Shown piece by piece: positions 43,457 to 50,288 of a DNA stretch of 50,288 nt. Made by a program: the position numbers and the translations under genes. This DNA comes from Bacteroidota bacterium (lineage in GTDB: Bacteria > Bacteroidota > Bacteroidia > Bacteroidales > VadinHA17): the NCBI GenBank assembly GCA_022561875.1, contig JADFQJ010000017.1:1-50288 (forward strand), written 5' to 3'. The notes below the pieces were generated by a model. That model searched no databases. It saw only the letters and a list, made by a program, of their open reading frames with translations, and was not told where the DNA came from. Position 1 is the first letter of the stretch. Each line of letters starts with the position of its first letter.

Positions 43457-45904
43457 CTACTTATTCACCTGCATAAATATTTTATTATATAATTCCTTGG
43501 GGTTGAAAGGTTTCAGTATATAATCATTTAAACCTGCTTTTTGTATTTCGTTTTGCACATCTGACATCGCGCTAGCAGTCAGGGCGATAATAGGAATGTT
43601 CCTGATCTTAGCGTGATCTGATTTACGTATAATTTTTGTTGCCTCAAAACCATTCATTTCAGGCATGTGCAGGTCCATTAAGATCACATCAAAATCATGT
43701 TTATTTACTTTTTCGATTGCCTCCAGACCGTTTTTTACAATTTCCACATCAATTCCCCACCTGGCAAGAATTTTTTTTACCACAATGGCGCTCATCTCGT
43801 TATCTTCAGCTAAAAGGACTTTCTTTCCTGCAAGCTGATCAAATTCTTTATCTCCGGCATGTTCCTGTATCAATGATTTCTGTTCACTTTTCTTAAATTC
43901 AAGTGTGAAGAAAAATTTTGATCCTTTACCAACTTTACTTTCAAGCTCCAGTTTCCTGCCCTGAAGTTCGATCAACCGTTTACAAATAGCCAATCCCAGT
44001 CCGGTACCACCAAATTTTCTGGTTGTATCTGCACTTGCCTGTTTGAAGCTCTCAAAAATAATTTTTTGTTTATCTTCCGGTATTCCAATGCCGGTATCGG
44101 TAACGGAGAATTTCAAATCCATCTTTTTCTTTCCGGTATTCACAACTATTACTTCAATTGTAATTGATCCCTTTTCAGTAAACTTAACCGCATTTCCAAT
44201 CAGGTTGGTAAGCACCTGGTTCAGGCGGGCGGCATCACCAACGATGATTTCGGGCAATTCAGAATCTGTCAGCACTTTCAATTTGATCCCCTTTTCTTCG
44301 GCACGGAAGCGGAAAGATTGCCTGATACCATGTATTAGATCCTTGAGATTAAAATCAGCCTTTTCAAAGAATATATTACCGCTTTCAATTTTATTGAAGT
44401 CAAGAACATCGTTGATCAGTGTCATTAAATTATCTCCTGAAAATTTCAGGGAATTTAAAAACTCGAGTTGCTCTTTTTTAGGATCTTCCTGGAGCAGGAG
44501 ATACGTCATACCCAATATAGCATTCAGAGGAGTCCGGATCTCATGACTCATTATTGAAAGGAACTGTTGTTTTGCCAGAGTTGCTTCTTCTGCTACCTGC
44601 CTGGCTTTCTTCAGATCTTCTTCATTTTTCAATTTGTTTATAGCCAGTGCTGCCTGACTGGCAATAAATTTAAGTATTCCAAAGTCTTCTTTAGTATAGG
44701 TATCTTCTGATACATAGCTCTGCAGACATATTGCTCCAATAGTTTCACCATCAGTTTTCAAAGGAACACCAAGCCATACTTTCGAGGAGGTTCCAACTAA
44801 TTCAATTTCCCCTTCCTTCTCAAGTTTCTTCATATCTGCCTCTTTCGCAAGTAATGGTTTGTTTGTTCTAATTACAAATCCGGTTAGAGTTTTTCCTGCA
44901 GGAAATTCTTCGAATTTGTCCTTTTCATCTTCAAAAAAGGGCAATGAAAGAGTATCCTTTTCTTTATTATAAAGAGCTATGTAGAAATTCTTTGTATCGA
45001 TCCATGCACCTATTTCATTCCTGATAATAACAAATAATTCCTGTAGATTGTCAGTTGTTAATACGGCATTTGAAATATTTTGTGCCAGTTTCTCAACAGC
45101 TTCAGACTTTTTTCTTTTAGAGATATCACGATAAATTGCGTATAAGCCAAATGGTTTATTATCTAACATGATAGGTGTTGCAAGAAGGGATACATTAATT
45201 TCATGCCCATCTTTATGTCTCCTTTTGGTTTCCAGAGAAGCTGTCTGACCTTTTTGAACTTTATTGGTTATCTCACCGGCTTCTTTTTTTCTTTTTCCCG
45301 GGGCTATCAGATCATCAATTTGTTTTCCTATGCTTTCTTTACTGCTGTAGCCAAACAGTTTGGTAAATTCTTTATTGATAGTCTTTACTTTCCCATCTTT
45401 CTCACAAAGGGCAATAGCTTCGGGTGCTTCTTCAATGAATTGCTCCAAATAAGCAGACTTTAGTTCCAGTTCCTGTTCAGACTTTTTCTGGTCGGTAACA
45501 TCATTATATATGGTTAGAAGAAATATTTCATCTTTGATTTTTATGGTCTCTGCAGAAAAAAGTACATCCCTTGGAGTTCCTGAACTGGTGTTCATCCTGA
45601 CTTCAAAATCCCTTACTTTATTGAGTTTTGCAAGTTTTGAGAGAAATTTATCACTCTGGATTATATCGATAAACAGTTGCAGTTCATTTGAAGTATGATC
45701 AATTACTTCTTCAGGTTTGTATTCAAGGAAATCAAGAAAAGCTTTATTGACATCAATATATTTTGCATCCTCAAACCTGCTGATTGCCATAGGTGTAGGA
45801 TTTGACTGGAATACCTGGTAAAACACTTCATCTCTCCAGGAAATAATTCCTTTTGATCCATTCTTCACTGTTTTAGTCTTTTTATTGTCCTGTTGTTTTC
45901 CCAT
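43457..45904 (-). CDS. Hybrid sensor histidine kinase (PAS-PAS-GAF-HisKA-HATPase-REC)
   Basis: A soluble 815-residue hybrid kinase. Two PAS domains (about residues 27-137 and 150-262), a GAF domain (about 275-425) and a short coiled coil precede the dimerisation domain with phospho-acceptor H454 in SIMSHEIRTPLNA. The ATPase domain has the N box (NLIGNAVKFTEKG), DTGIGIPEDK and GGTGLGLAI. A receiver domain (about 695-812) has AEDNEMS, the phospho-aspartate D744 in ILMDLHMPEMNG, and the switch residues T/K in ALTASAM and YILKPF. There is no membrane segment, so the signal is probably cytoplasmic, perhaps redox or a ligand. The output partner is not in the window. Confidence 0.95.
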   Translation of the reverse strand: MGKQQDNKKTKTVKNGSKGIISWRDEVFYQVFQSNPTPMAISRFEDAKYIDVNKAFLDFLEYKPEEVIDHTSNELQLFIDIIQSDKFLSKLAKLNKVRDFEVRMNTSSGTPRDVLFSAETIKIKDEIFLLTIYNDVTDQKKSEQELELKSAYLEQFIEEAPEAIALCEKDGKVKTINKEFTKLFGYSSKESIGKQIDDLIAPGKRKKEAGEITNKVQKGQTASLETKRRHKDGHEINVSLLATPIMLDNKPFGLYAIYRDISKRKKSEAVEKLAQNISNAVLTTDNLQELFVIIRNEIGAWIDTKNFYIALYNKEKDTLSLPFFEDEKDKFEEFPAGKTLTGFVIRTNKPLLAKEADMKKLEKEGEIELVGTSSKVWLGVPLKTDGETIGAICLQSYVSEDTYTKEDFGILKFIASQAALAINKLKNEEDLKKARQVAEEATLAKQQFLSIMSHEIRTPLNAILGMTYLLLQEDPKKEQLEFLNSLKFSGDNLMTLINDVLDFNKIESGNIFFEKADFNLKDLIHGIRQSFRFRAEEKGIKLKVLTDSELPEIIVGDAARLNQVLTNLIGNAVKFTEKGSITIEVIVVNTGKKKMDLKFSVTDTGIGIPEDKQKIIFESFKQASADTTRKFGGTGLGLAICKRLIELQGRKLELESKVGKGSKFFFTLEFKKSEQKSLIQEHAGDKEFDQLAGKKVLLAEDNEMSAIVVKKILARWGIDVEIVKNGLEAIEKVNKHDFDVILMDLHMPEMNGFEATKIIRKSDHAKIRNIPIIALTASAMSDVQNEIQKAGLNDYILKPFNPKELYNKIFMQVNK

Positions 45905-45970
45905 AAATTATTTATCCATTTTAATAAAATTTAAGATAAATATTTTTTATTAAAAAATCAAGAGTTAACT

Positions 45971-48175
45971 TCAATAAACAAAAATCCTTCCTTTATTTTT
46001 ATTGATCACTTCACCAATAACAGATGCATCATGTACTCCTTTTGCTGTTAATTCATTTACCAGTTTTTCTGCATGTTCACGGGGAACGGATATTAACAGA
46101 CCGCCGGAAGTTTGGGCATCAGCCAGAATTATTTTATCAGTTTCAGGAAAATCCTCGGGCCATTCAACAAATTCCGAAACATAATCCAGGTTATTTACGG
46201 TACCGCCGGGAATGATATTAGCTGTAACAAATTTCTTTACTCCATGAATTACGGGTACTTTTTCCGAAAACAGGTTAATCTCAACTTTGCTTGCCCTCGC
46301 CATTTCAAAAAGATGACCTAATAATCCAAAACCAGAAACATCAGTGCAGGCATTAACATTATAGTTCTTCATGACTTCCGCGGCAGTTTTGTTCAGATAA
46401 GCCATTAATGATATTAATTTTTCCCGGGAATCATCTTCCAGCAGACCCCGTTTAAGTGCCGTTGCCAGTATTCCTGTGCCAATTGATTTGGTGATTATAA
46501 TATGATCACCGGGTTTTGCAGCGGAATTGGTCAATATCCTGTCAGGGTGAACTTTCCCGGTTACCACCATCCCGAATTTTGGTTCGGTATCATCAATTGT
46601 ATGCCCTCCGATTATAGATATACCTGCTTCGGCAGCTTTTTTATTTGCTCCTTCAAATATCTTCCTGAGAACGCTCAGTGGCAGTCTGTTTGATGGAAAA
46701 CCGGCAATATTAAGTGCGAACAAAGGTTCTGCTCCCATAGCGTAGATATCGCTTAAAGCATTGGCTGCTGCAATTTCTCCAAATTGGAATGGATCATCCA
46801 CCACAGGTGTAAAGAAGTCGACTGTTTTTACCAATGCTGTCTCCTTGTTTAGTTTATAAACAGCAGCATCATCAGATGTATCGAGTCCTACAAGAATGTT
46901 AGGGTCGGTTGGTAATTTAAAATCCTTAAGCGCTTCTTCAAGGGCCTGTGGACGGAGTTTACATGCGCAGCCGAGTCCCTGGGTGAAATGTGTGAGCTTG
47001 ATTTCGCCTGATTCTACGTGAGGTCGATCACCTGTTTCCTGATCTCTGCTGAGGTTTTTTACCGTTTGAATGATCTCGTCTGCTGCCCGGTTGATTTCTT
47101 CTTCAGTTGTAAACCTGCCGGTAGAAAAACGAATGGTTCCCATAGCAAATTCAACAGGGACTTTCATTGCCGTTAATACATAAGATATGTCAATATTATC
47201 TGTGTGACAGGCTGCTCCTGCTGATGCTGCTACATGGTCAAGCCCGGATATCAGGGTATTGGCTTCCGTATTATGAAATCCTATACTCAAAGTGTTGGGC
47301 AGACAGTTTTTGAGATCTCCGTTTATTCGGGTTTGTTTTAATTCATTTGTTAATCTATTTGCCAGGATATCCCTCATCTTTTTCATATGCGGGTGGTTCT
47401 TCTCAAGGTCTCTTCCCGCAATTTCACAAGCTTTGCCTAAACCGGCAATCTCAATGACATTTTCAGTTCCCGGACGCATATTTCTTTCATGATCGGCGCC
47501 ATGTATGATCTTTTCCAGTTTTATCCCATGTTTTATATATAACGCACCGATACCTTTTGGGGCATATAGTTTATGTCCTGCAACGGAGAGAAGATCGACC
47601 CCTGTTTTTTTTACGGATACAGGTATTTTTCCCAATGACTGGGCTGCATCAGTATGAAAAGGGATCTTGTTTTTCTTGGCTATTTTTGATATCTCTTCAA
47701 TGGGCTGGATAGTTCCCACCTCATTATTTGCATGCATTACAGTGATCAAAATGGTTTCAGGGGTTATTGCCGAAACAACCTCCTTTAAGCTTATTAACCC
47801 ATTTTCATCCACAGGAACATATGTAATTCTGAAGCCTTTTTTCTCAAGGTATTTACAAACCTCTGTCACAGCAGGGTGCTCGATAGCTGAGGTTATAATA
47901 TGGTTTCCCTTTGATTGATTTGCAAAGGCAATTCCCTGGATGGCAAAATTGTTGGATTCGGTCCCCCCACTGGTAAAGATAATCTCATCCGGCTGGCATT
48001 CCAGCAGGGCTGCAACCTGTTCTCTTGCCTTCGCAATTGCCATTTTTGTCTGCATACCATACCAGTGCAAACTGCTTGGATTCCCAAAATACTCACTGAT
48101 AAATGGTTGCATTGCTTCAATTACCTCTTTATGAAGCGGGGTGGTTGCATTATAATCAAGGTAAATTTTTTCCAT
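45971..48175 (-). CDS. selD: Cysteine desulfurase fused to selenide, water dikinase (NifS-SelD)
   Basis: Residues 1-375 are a class V aminotransferase of the NifS/IscS type: DYNATTPLH, SGGTESNN, the PLP lysine K202 in SVAGHKLYAPKG, and the active cysteine C323 in SAGAACHTD. After a short linker (about 376-392) comes a complete SelD: FTQGLGCACKLRP with catalytic C403 and K406, LDTSDDAAVYKL, GEIAAANALSDIYAMGA, IIGGHTIDDTEPKFG, DVSGFGLLGHLFEMA and DAQTSGGLLISV. SelD makes selenophosphate from selenide and ATP; the desulfurase half can release selenium from selenocysteine or carry it as a perselenide, so the fusion could channel selenium. The order and length (734 residues) have no frameshift. 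selA, selB or a tRNA-selenouridine synthase are not in the window. The start is 31 nt after a CTGAATAGTTAC box. Confidence 0.95.
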   Translation of the reverse strand: MEKIYLDYNATTPLHKEVIEAMQPFISEYFGNPSSLHWYGMQTKMAIAKAREQVAALLECQPDEIIFTSGGTESNNFAIQGIAFANQSKGNHIITSAIEHPAVTEVCKYLEKKGFRITYVPVDENGLISLKEVVSAITPETILITVMHANNEVGTIQPIEEISKIAKKNKIPFHTDAAQSLGKIPVSVKKTGVDLLSVAGHKLYAPKGIGALYIKHGIKLEKIIHGADHERNMRPGTENVIEIAGLGKACEIAGRDLEKNHPHMKKMRDILANRLTNELKQTRINGDLKNCLPNTLSIGFHNTEANTLISGLDHVAASAGAACHTDNIDISYVLTAMKVPVEFAMGTIRFSTGRFTTEEEINRAADEIIQTVKNLSRDQETGDRPHVESGEIKLTHFTQGLGCACKLRPQALEEALKDFKLPTDPNILVGLDTSDDAAVYKLNKETALVKTVDFFTPVVDDPFQFGEIAAANALSDIYAMGAEPLFALNIAGFPSNRLPLSVLRKIFEGANKKAAEAGISIIGGHTIDDTEPKFGMVVTGKVHPDRILTNSAAKPGDHIIITKSIGTGILATALKRGLLEDDSREKLISLMAYLNKTAAEVMKNYNVNACTDVSGFGLLGHLFEMARASKVEINLFSEKVPVIHGVKKFVTANIIPGGTVNNLDYVSEFVEWPEDFPETDKIILADAQTSGGLLISVPREHAEKLVNELTAKGVHDASVIGEVINKNKGRIFVY

Positions 48176-48206
48176 TACTGAAAAAATTGTTAATGATTCT
48201 ATTCTT

Positions 48207-48320
48207 GTAACTATTCAGTGCCTAAAGTTAAAAGCGCCTAAAATGCCTAAAGTGTTACGAGTTACGGGTTACGAGTTACGAGTACGCTTTTGCCTTCTGC
48301 CTTTTGCCTTTTGCCTTCTT
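48207..48320 (-). repeat. Intergenic repeat module ending in CTGAATAGTTAC (copy B)
   Basis: On the minus strand the order is 7-bp GGCAAAA words (48295-48318, still inside nth), TACTCGTAACTCGTAAC and variants, then ACTTTAGGC and TTTTAGGCGC words, ending in CTGAATAGTTAC (48207-48218), 31 nt before the SelD-fusion start. The order matches copy A at 1435-1512. Confidence 0.8.
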
Positions 48321-48944
48321 ATAATACCTGCAATATTCACGGATACCGCATTCCCGGCATTTGGGCGACCGTGCGGTGCATATATAACGACCATGCAGTA
48401 TAAGCCAGTGGTGTGCAAGAGGAATAATATCCTCAGGGATATAATGTACGAGTTGTTTTTCCGTTTCCAGAGGTGTTTTGGCATTTGTCGAGAGCCCGAT
48501 CCTTGCCGATACCCTGAAGACATGAGTATCAACAGGCATAACCGGTTGTTTAAAAACTACTGCTGCAATAACATTAGCTGTTTTTCTTCCTACTCCCGGC
48601 AATTTCCGGAGTTCATCAATATTCTGTGGAACAACCCCGTTAAAATCATCTGTTAACATTTTTGCCATACCATGCAGATGTTTCGCTTTATTATTCGGGT
48701 ATGAACAGCTTTTAATATATTCGAAAATTTTTTCAGGTGATGCTTTAGCCATGGTTTCAGCGGTGGGGTATTTTGCAAGGAGGGGAGGGGTGATAATATT
48801 CACCCTTTTGTCGGTACATTGGGCTGATAAAATAACTGCCACCAGCAATTGAAAAGGATCGGTATAAATAAGTTCAGTTTCAGCAACAGGCATATGCTCC
48901 ATGAAATATTCAATGACTTTCTGATATCTTTCCCTTTTCGTCAT
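48276..48944 (-). CDS. nth: Endonuclease III
   Basis: Nth is a DNA glycosylase/AP lyase that removes oxidised pyrimidines. SAQCTDKRVN (about residues 40-49) and the helix-hairpin-helix LPGVGRKTANVI (about 112-123) lead to the catalytic lysine (in GRKTAN) and aspartate (MPVDTHVFRVS, about 135-145). The 4Fe-4S motif is C-x6-C-x2-C-x5-C (CTARSPKCRECGIREYC, about 192-208). The length of 222 residues exceeds the usual 211 or so because the C-terminal KKAKGKRQKAKAYS and the stop codon are encoded by a low-complexity repeat. The start at 48944 fits the family. The gene precedes the SelD fusion on the same strand. Confidence 0.96.
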   Translation of the reverse strand: MTKRERYQKVIEYFMEHMPVAETELIYTDPFQLLVAVILSAQCTDKRVNIITPPLLAKYPTAETMAKASPEKIFEYIKSCSYPNNKAKHLHGMAKMLTDDFNGVVPQNIDELRKLPGVGRKTANVIAAVVFKQPVMPVDTHVFRVSARIGLSTNAKTPLETEKQLVHYIPEDIIPLAHHWLILHGRYICTARSPKCRECGIREYCRYYKKAKGKRQKAKAYS

Positions 48945-49153
48945 TTTTTATTCATTAACAGGGCAAAGATAGCAGGTTTTTACTGAAGAGATGTGTCGCA
49001 GTGATGCGGTGATGGAGTGTTACAGTGATGAGGTAATGAGTATCACGACCTTCTTTGCAAAATAAAATAATTTGAAGTACTTTTATTTTGCATCAGTAAA
49101 CTACTTATGCCAGTATAAAAGCTGAATAGTATTTATCAATAATCACAAAAACT

Positions 49154-49672
49154 ATGAAACAGATTACTTTTTACTTTCTTATTTTATTGTTCCTGATCAG
49201 TAGTTATCAGGTCACGGCACAGAATGAGTTTTCCAGCGCCACTATCGAGTTTGGTGTTGTTGTGAGTGATATCGAAAAATCACTTGACTTTTACACCAAT
49301 GTTATCGGTATGAGCAAGGTGGGAGAATTCGACGTCAACGAAGAATTCGGGAAAATATCAGGTCTTACGGGTGGTCTCCCGTTCCATGTGGATGTACTGA
49401 AGCTGGAGGATAAACCCGGCGCCACGCAGTGGAAACTGATGAGTTTCGAAAAGGATGCCGCTCATCCCTTCTCAAAATATATCCAGGATGATACCGGTGT
49501 GCAGTATATCACCATCAATGTGAACAGCCTGAAACCCTTCCTGGAGAGGATAAAGAAACATCATATCGAACTTCTGGGAGATACACCTGTTCCCCTGGGG
49601 CCTGACAATCACTTCGTCCTGATCAGCGGTCCGGATGGTACCATTATTGAGCTTATCGGACCACTGGAGTAA
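49154..49672 (+). CDS. Secreted VOC (glyoxalase/bleomycin resistance) family protein
   Basis: A signal peptide (about residues 1-23, ending QVTAQ) precedes a single VOC unit. FGVVVSDIEKSLDFYTNVIGMSKV (in two pieces, about 34-56) and HFVLISGPDGTIIELIGPLE (the C-terminal 20) are typical of this fold. A glutamate in IIELIG would be a metal ligand in glyoxalase-like enzymes, but the first-position histidine or glutamate is not obvious, so metal binding is uncertain. The function is unknown. The gene is more GC-rich than its neighbours, and its flanks are low-complexity sequence. Its start lies 23 nt after a CTGAATAGT box. Confidence 0.85.
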   Translation: MKQITFYFLILLFLISSYQVTAQNEFSSATIEFGVVVSDIEKSLDFYTNVIGMSKVGEFDVNEEFGKISGLTGGLPFHVDVLKLEDKPGATQWKLMSFEKDAAHPFSKYIQDDTGVQYITINVNSLKPFLERIKKHHIELLGDTPVPLGPDNHFVLISGPDGTIIELIGPLE

Positions 49673-49750
49673 AGGTTGGGAAGAGGAGATGAGGTAATGA
49701 GGAGAATAATGAATATCGATTAACGAATATTGAATGATGAAGTTTTTAAG

Positions 49751-49887
49751 CAAAGGTGTGTAAATCATTAGCCCTCCCGATAAGCGGGACAGGCTGTGCG
49801 TAGCGCGCGGTTTAAGATATATCCCAATCTATAAGCGCCAAAGGTGCGCAATCATTAGCCCCGGGTGAAGCGAAGCGAAACCCGGGG
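49751..49887. repeat. Two REP-like units in the terminal non-coding region
   Basis: The words CAAAGGTGTGTAAATCATTA (49751-49770) and CAAAGGTGCGCAATCATTAG (from 49839) are diverged direct copies. Each is followed by a hairpin: CCCG-ATAAG-CGGG (about 49776-49788), and CCCCGGGT with ACCCGGGG around a 13-nt GAAGCGAAGCGAA loop (49859-49887). The second copy also opens with GCGC-CAAAGGT-GCGC (49835-49849). The region 49673-50288 has no credible gene; its first 70 bp are a purine-rich trailer of the VOC gene. Confidence 0.75.
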
Positions 49888-50114
49888 GATCAGTATATAT
49901 GCAGAACGCGCCGGAACTGCCGGTTTCAATCAAAACCACAAACGTTGCATCCGGCGCTATTGCAAACAAAAGAAGTTGTGTTGTGGTGTTGCGGTATTGC
50001 AGTGAGGTAGTGTCCCGGTAAGGCAATGTTGAGCGTAGAACAGTTACGCATGTTAAGCGACTAAGTAACAGTGATGCAGTTCTTTAACTTATTTTCCATT
50101 TCAGATTCCATAAC

Positions 50115-50141
50115 AAAAAATACCTATTTAAATACCTATTT
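50115..50141. repeat. 12-bp-period repeat, copy 2 (inverted)
   Basis: The inverse complement of 14880-14906, identical over 27 bp and continuing with small indels into CTTT. Two TACCTATTT words have a 12-bp period. It may lie ahead of a gene to the right of the window. Confidence 0.85.
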
Positions 50142-50192
50142 CTTTAAACATTATTTACTGAAAAATCCGGTGAAAGAGGCCCGCCTACTAAC

Positions 50193-50213
50193 CGGGTGAC
50201 TCCGAGTCACCCG
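50193..50213. repeat. REP-like hairpin near the window end
   Basis: CGGGTGACT-CCG-AGTCACCCG is a perfect 9-bp stem with a 3-nt loop, of the same build as those beside the transposase. It lies 52 bp after the 12-bp-period repeat. Confidence 0.75.
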
Positions 50214-50288
50214 TTGAGTACAGTTTTCCTTTATTCACCAAATTATTTGTAAATTGTAAAAATCTAAATCTAAAATGATTAACACCAT

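Overview
The window looks like a chromosomal segment of an anaerobic member of the Bacteroidales (Bacteroidota). Several things point there: a complete rseC-rnfBCDGEA cluster in the order usual for that group, a secreted protein with the gliding-motility/type IX secretion C-terminal domain, the neighbourhoods folP-cdaA and xerD/aroQ-pyk, a BT_3928-like DoxX protein, pyruvate phosphate dikinase, an AT-rich base composition, weak Shine-Dalgarno use, and a few promoters of the Bacteroidota type (TTG or TTTG, about 19 bp, TAnnTTTG). I see no tRNA, rRNA, CRISPR array, prophage or conjugative element. Species cannot be assigned from the sequence alone.

Layout. 1-3264: a broken OstA/LptA-like fragment, a DUF2795 protein, a PduO-type cobalamin adenosyltransferase, a LolD/MacB-type ABC ATPase and a methyltransferase. 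3311-5416: recG. 5511-12406: rseC, the six rnf genes with a terminator, an internally shortened DUF1080 lipoprotein, and apbE, the flavin transferase that would flavinylate RnfD and RnfG. 12473-12526: a 9-bp tandem array. 12580-14885: a TAT-exported Gfo/Idh/MocA oxidoreductase, a small membrane protein and a membrane-anchored protein that may carry an ADP-ribosyltransferase-like domain. 14880-15932: a Y1 (RAYT-like) transposase between two clusters of palindromes and a 16-bp inverted repeat. 16249-26206: rsmE, a YfcE-like phosphodiesterase, a 1500-residue secreted protein of unknown function, tpiA, an orphan DppB-type permease, a DoxX protein and tmk. 26268-35476: folP, cdaA (c-di-AMP synthase), an MscS channel, plsY, ppdK, xerD, aroQ and pyk. 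35592-43321: a PQQ-propeller lipoprotein, a DUF1761 protein, a truncated DUF6702 gene, a type IX secretion substrate, a TPR protein, an SDR dehydrogenase and a secreted Cys/His peptidase-like protein. 43457-49672: a hybrid histidine kinase, a cysteine desulfurase-SelD fusion, nth and a secreted VOC protein. 49673-50288: REP-like palindromes with no gene.

How the genes fit together. Rnf couples reduced ferredoxin and NAD+ to ion transport, ApbE supplies its covalent FMN, and PpdK and Pyk sit at the PEP/pyruvate node of a fermentative or anaerobic metabolism. The desulfurase-SelD fusion would make selenophosphate in one polypeptide.

The least explained features are non-coding. At least eight genes end in, or are followed by, purine-rich (sense-strand) low-complexity repeats. 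Several of these stretches finish in a shared box, CTGAATAGTTAC, placed 17-31 nt upstream of the next start codon. A few proteins have C-termini that appear to be encoded by the repeats. Together with the RAYT transposase, REP-like hairpins and a 12-bp-period repeat present at both 14.9 kb and 50.1 kb, this suggests an active small-repeat ecology between genes.
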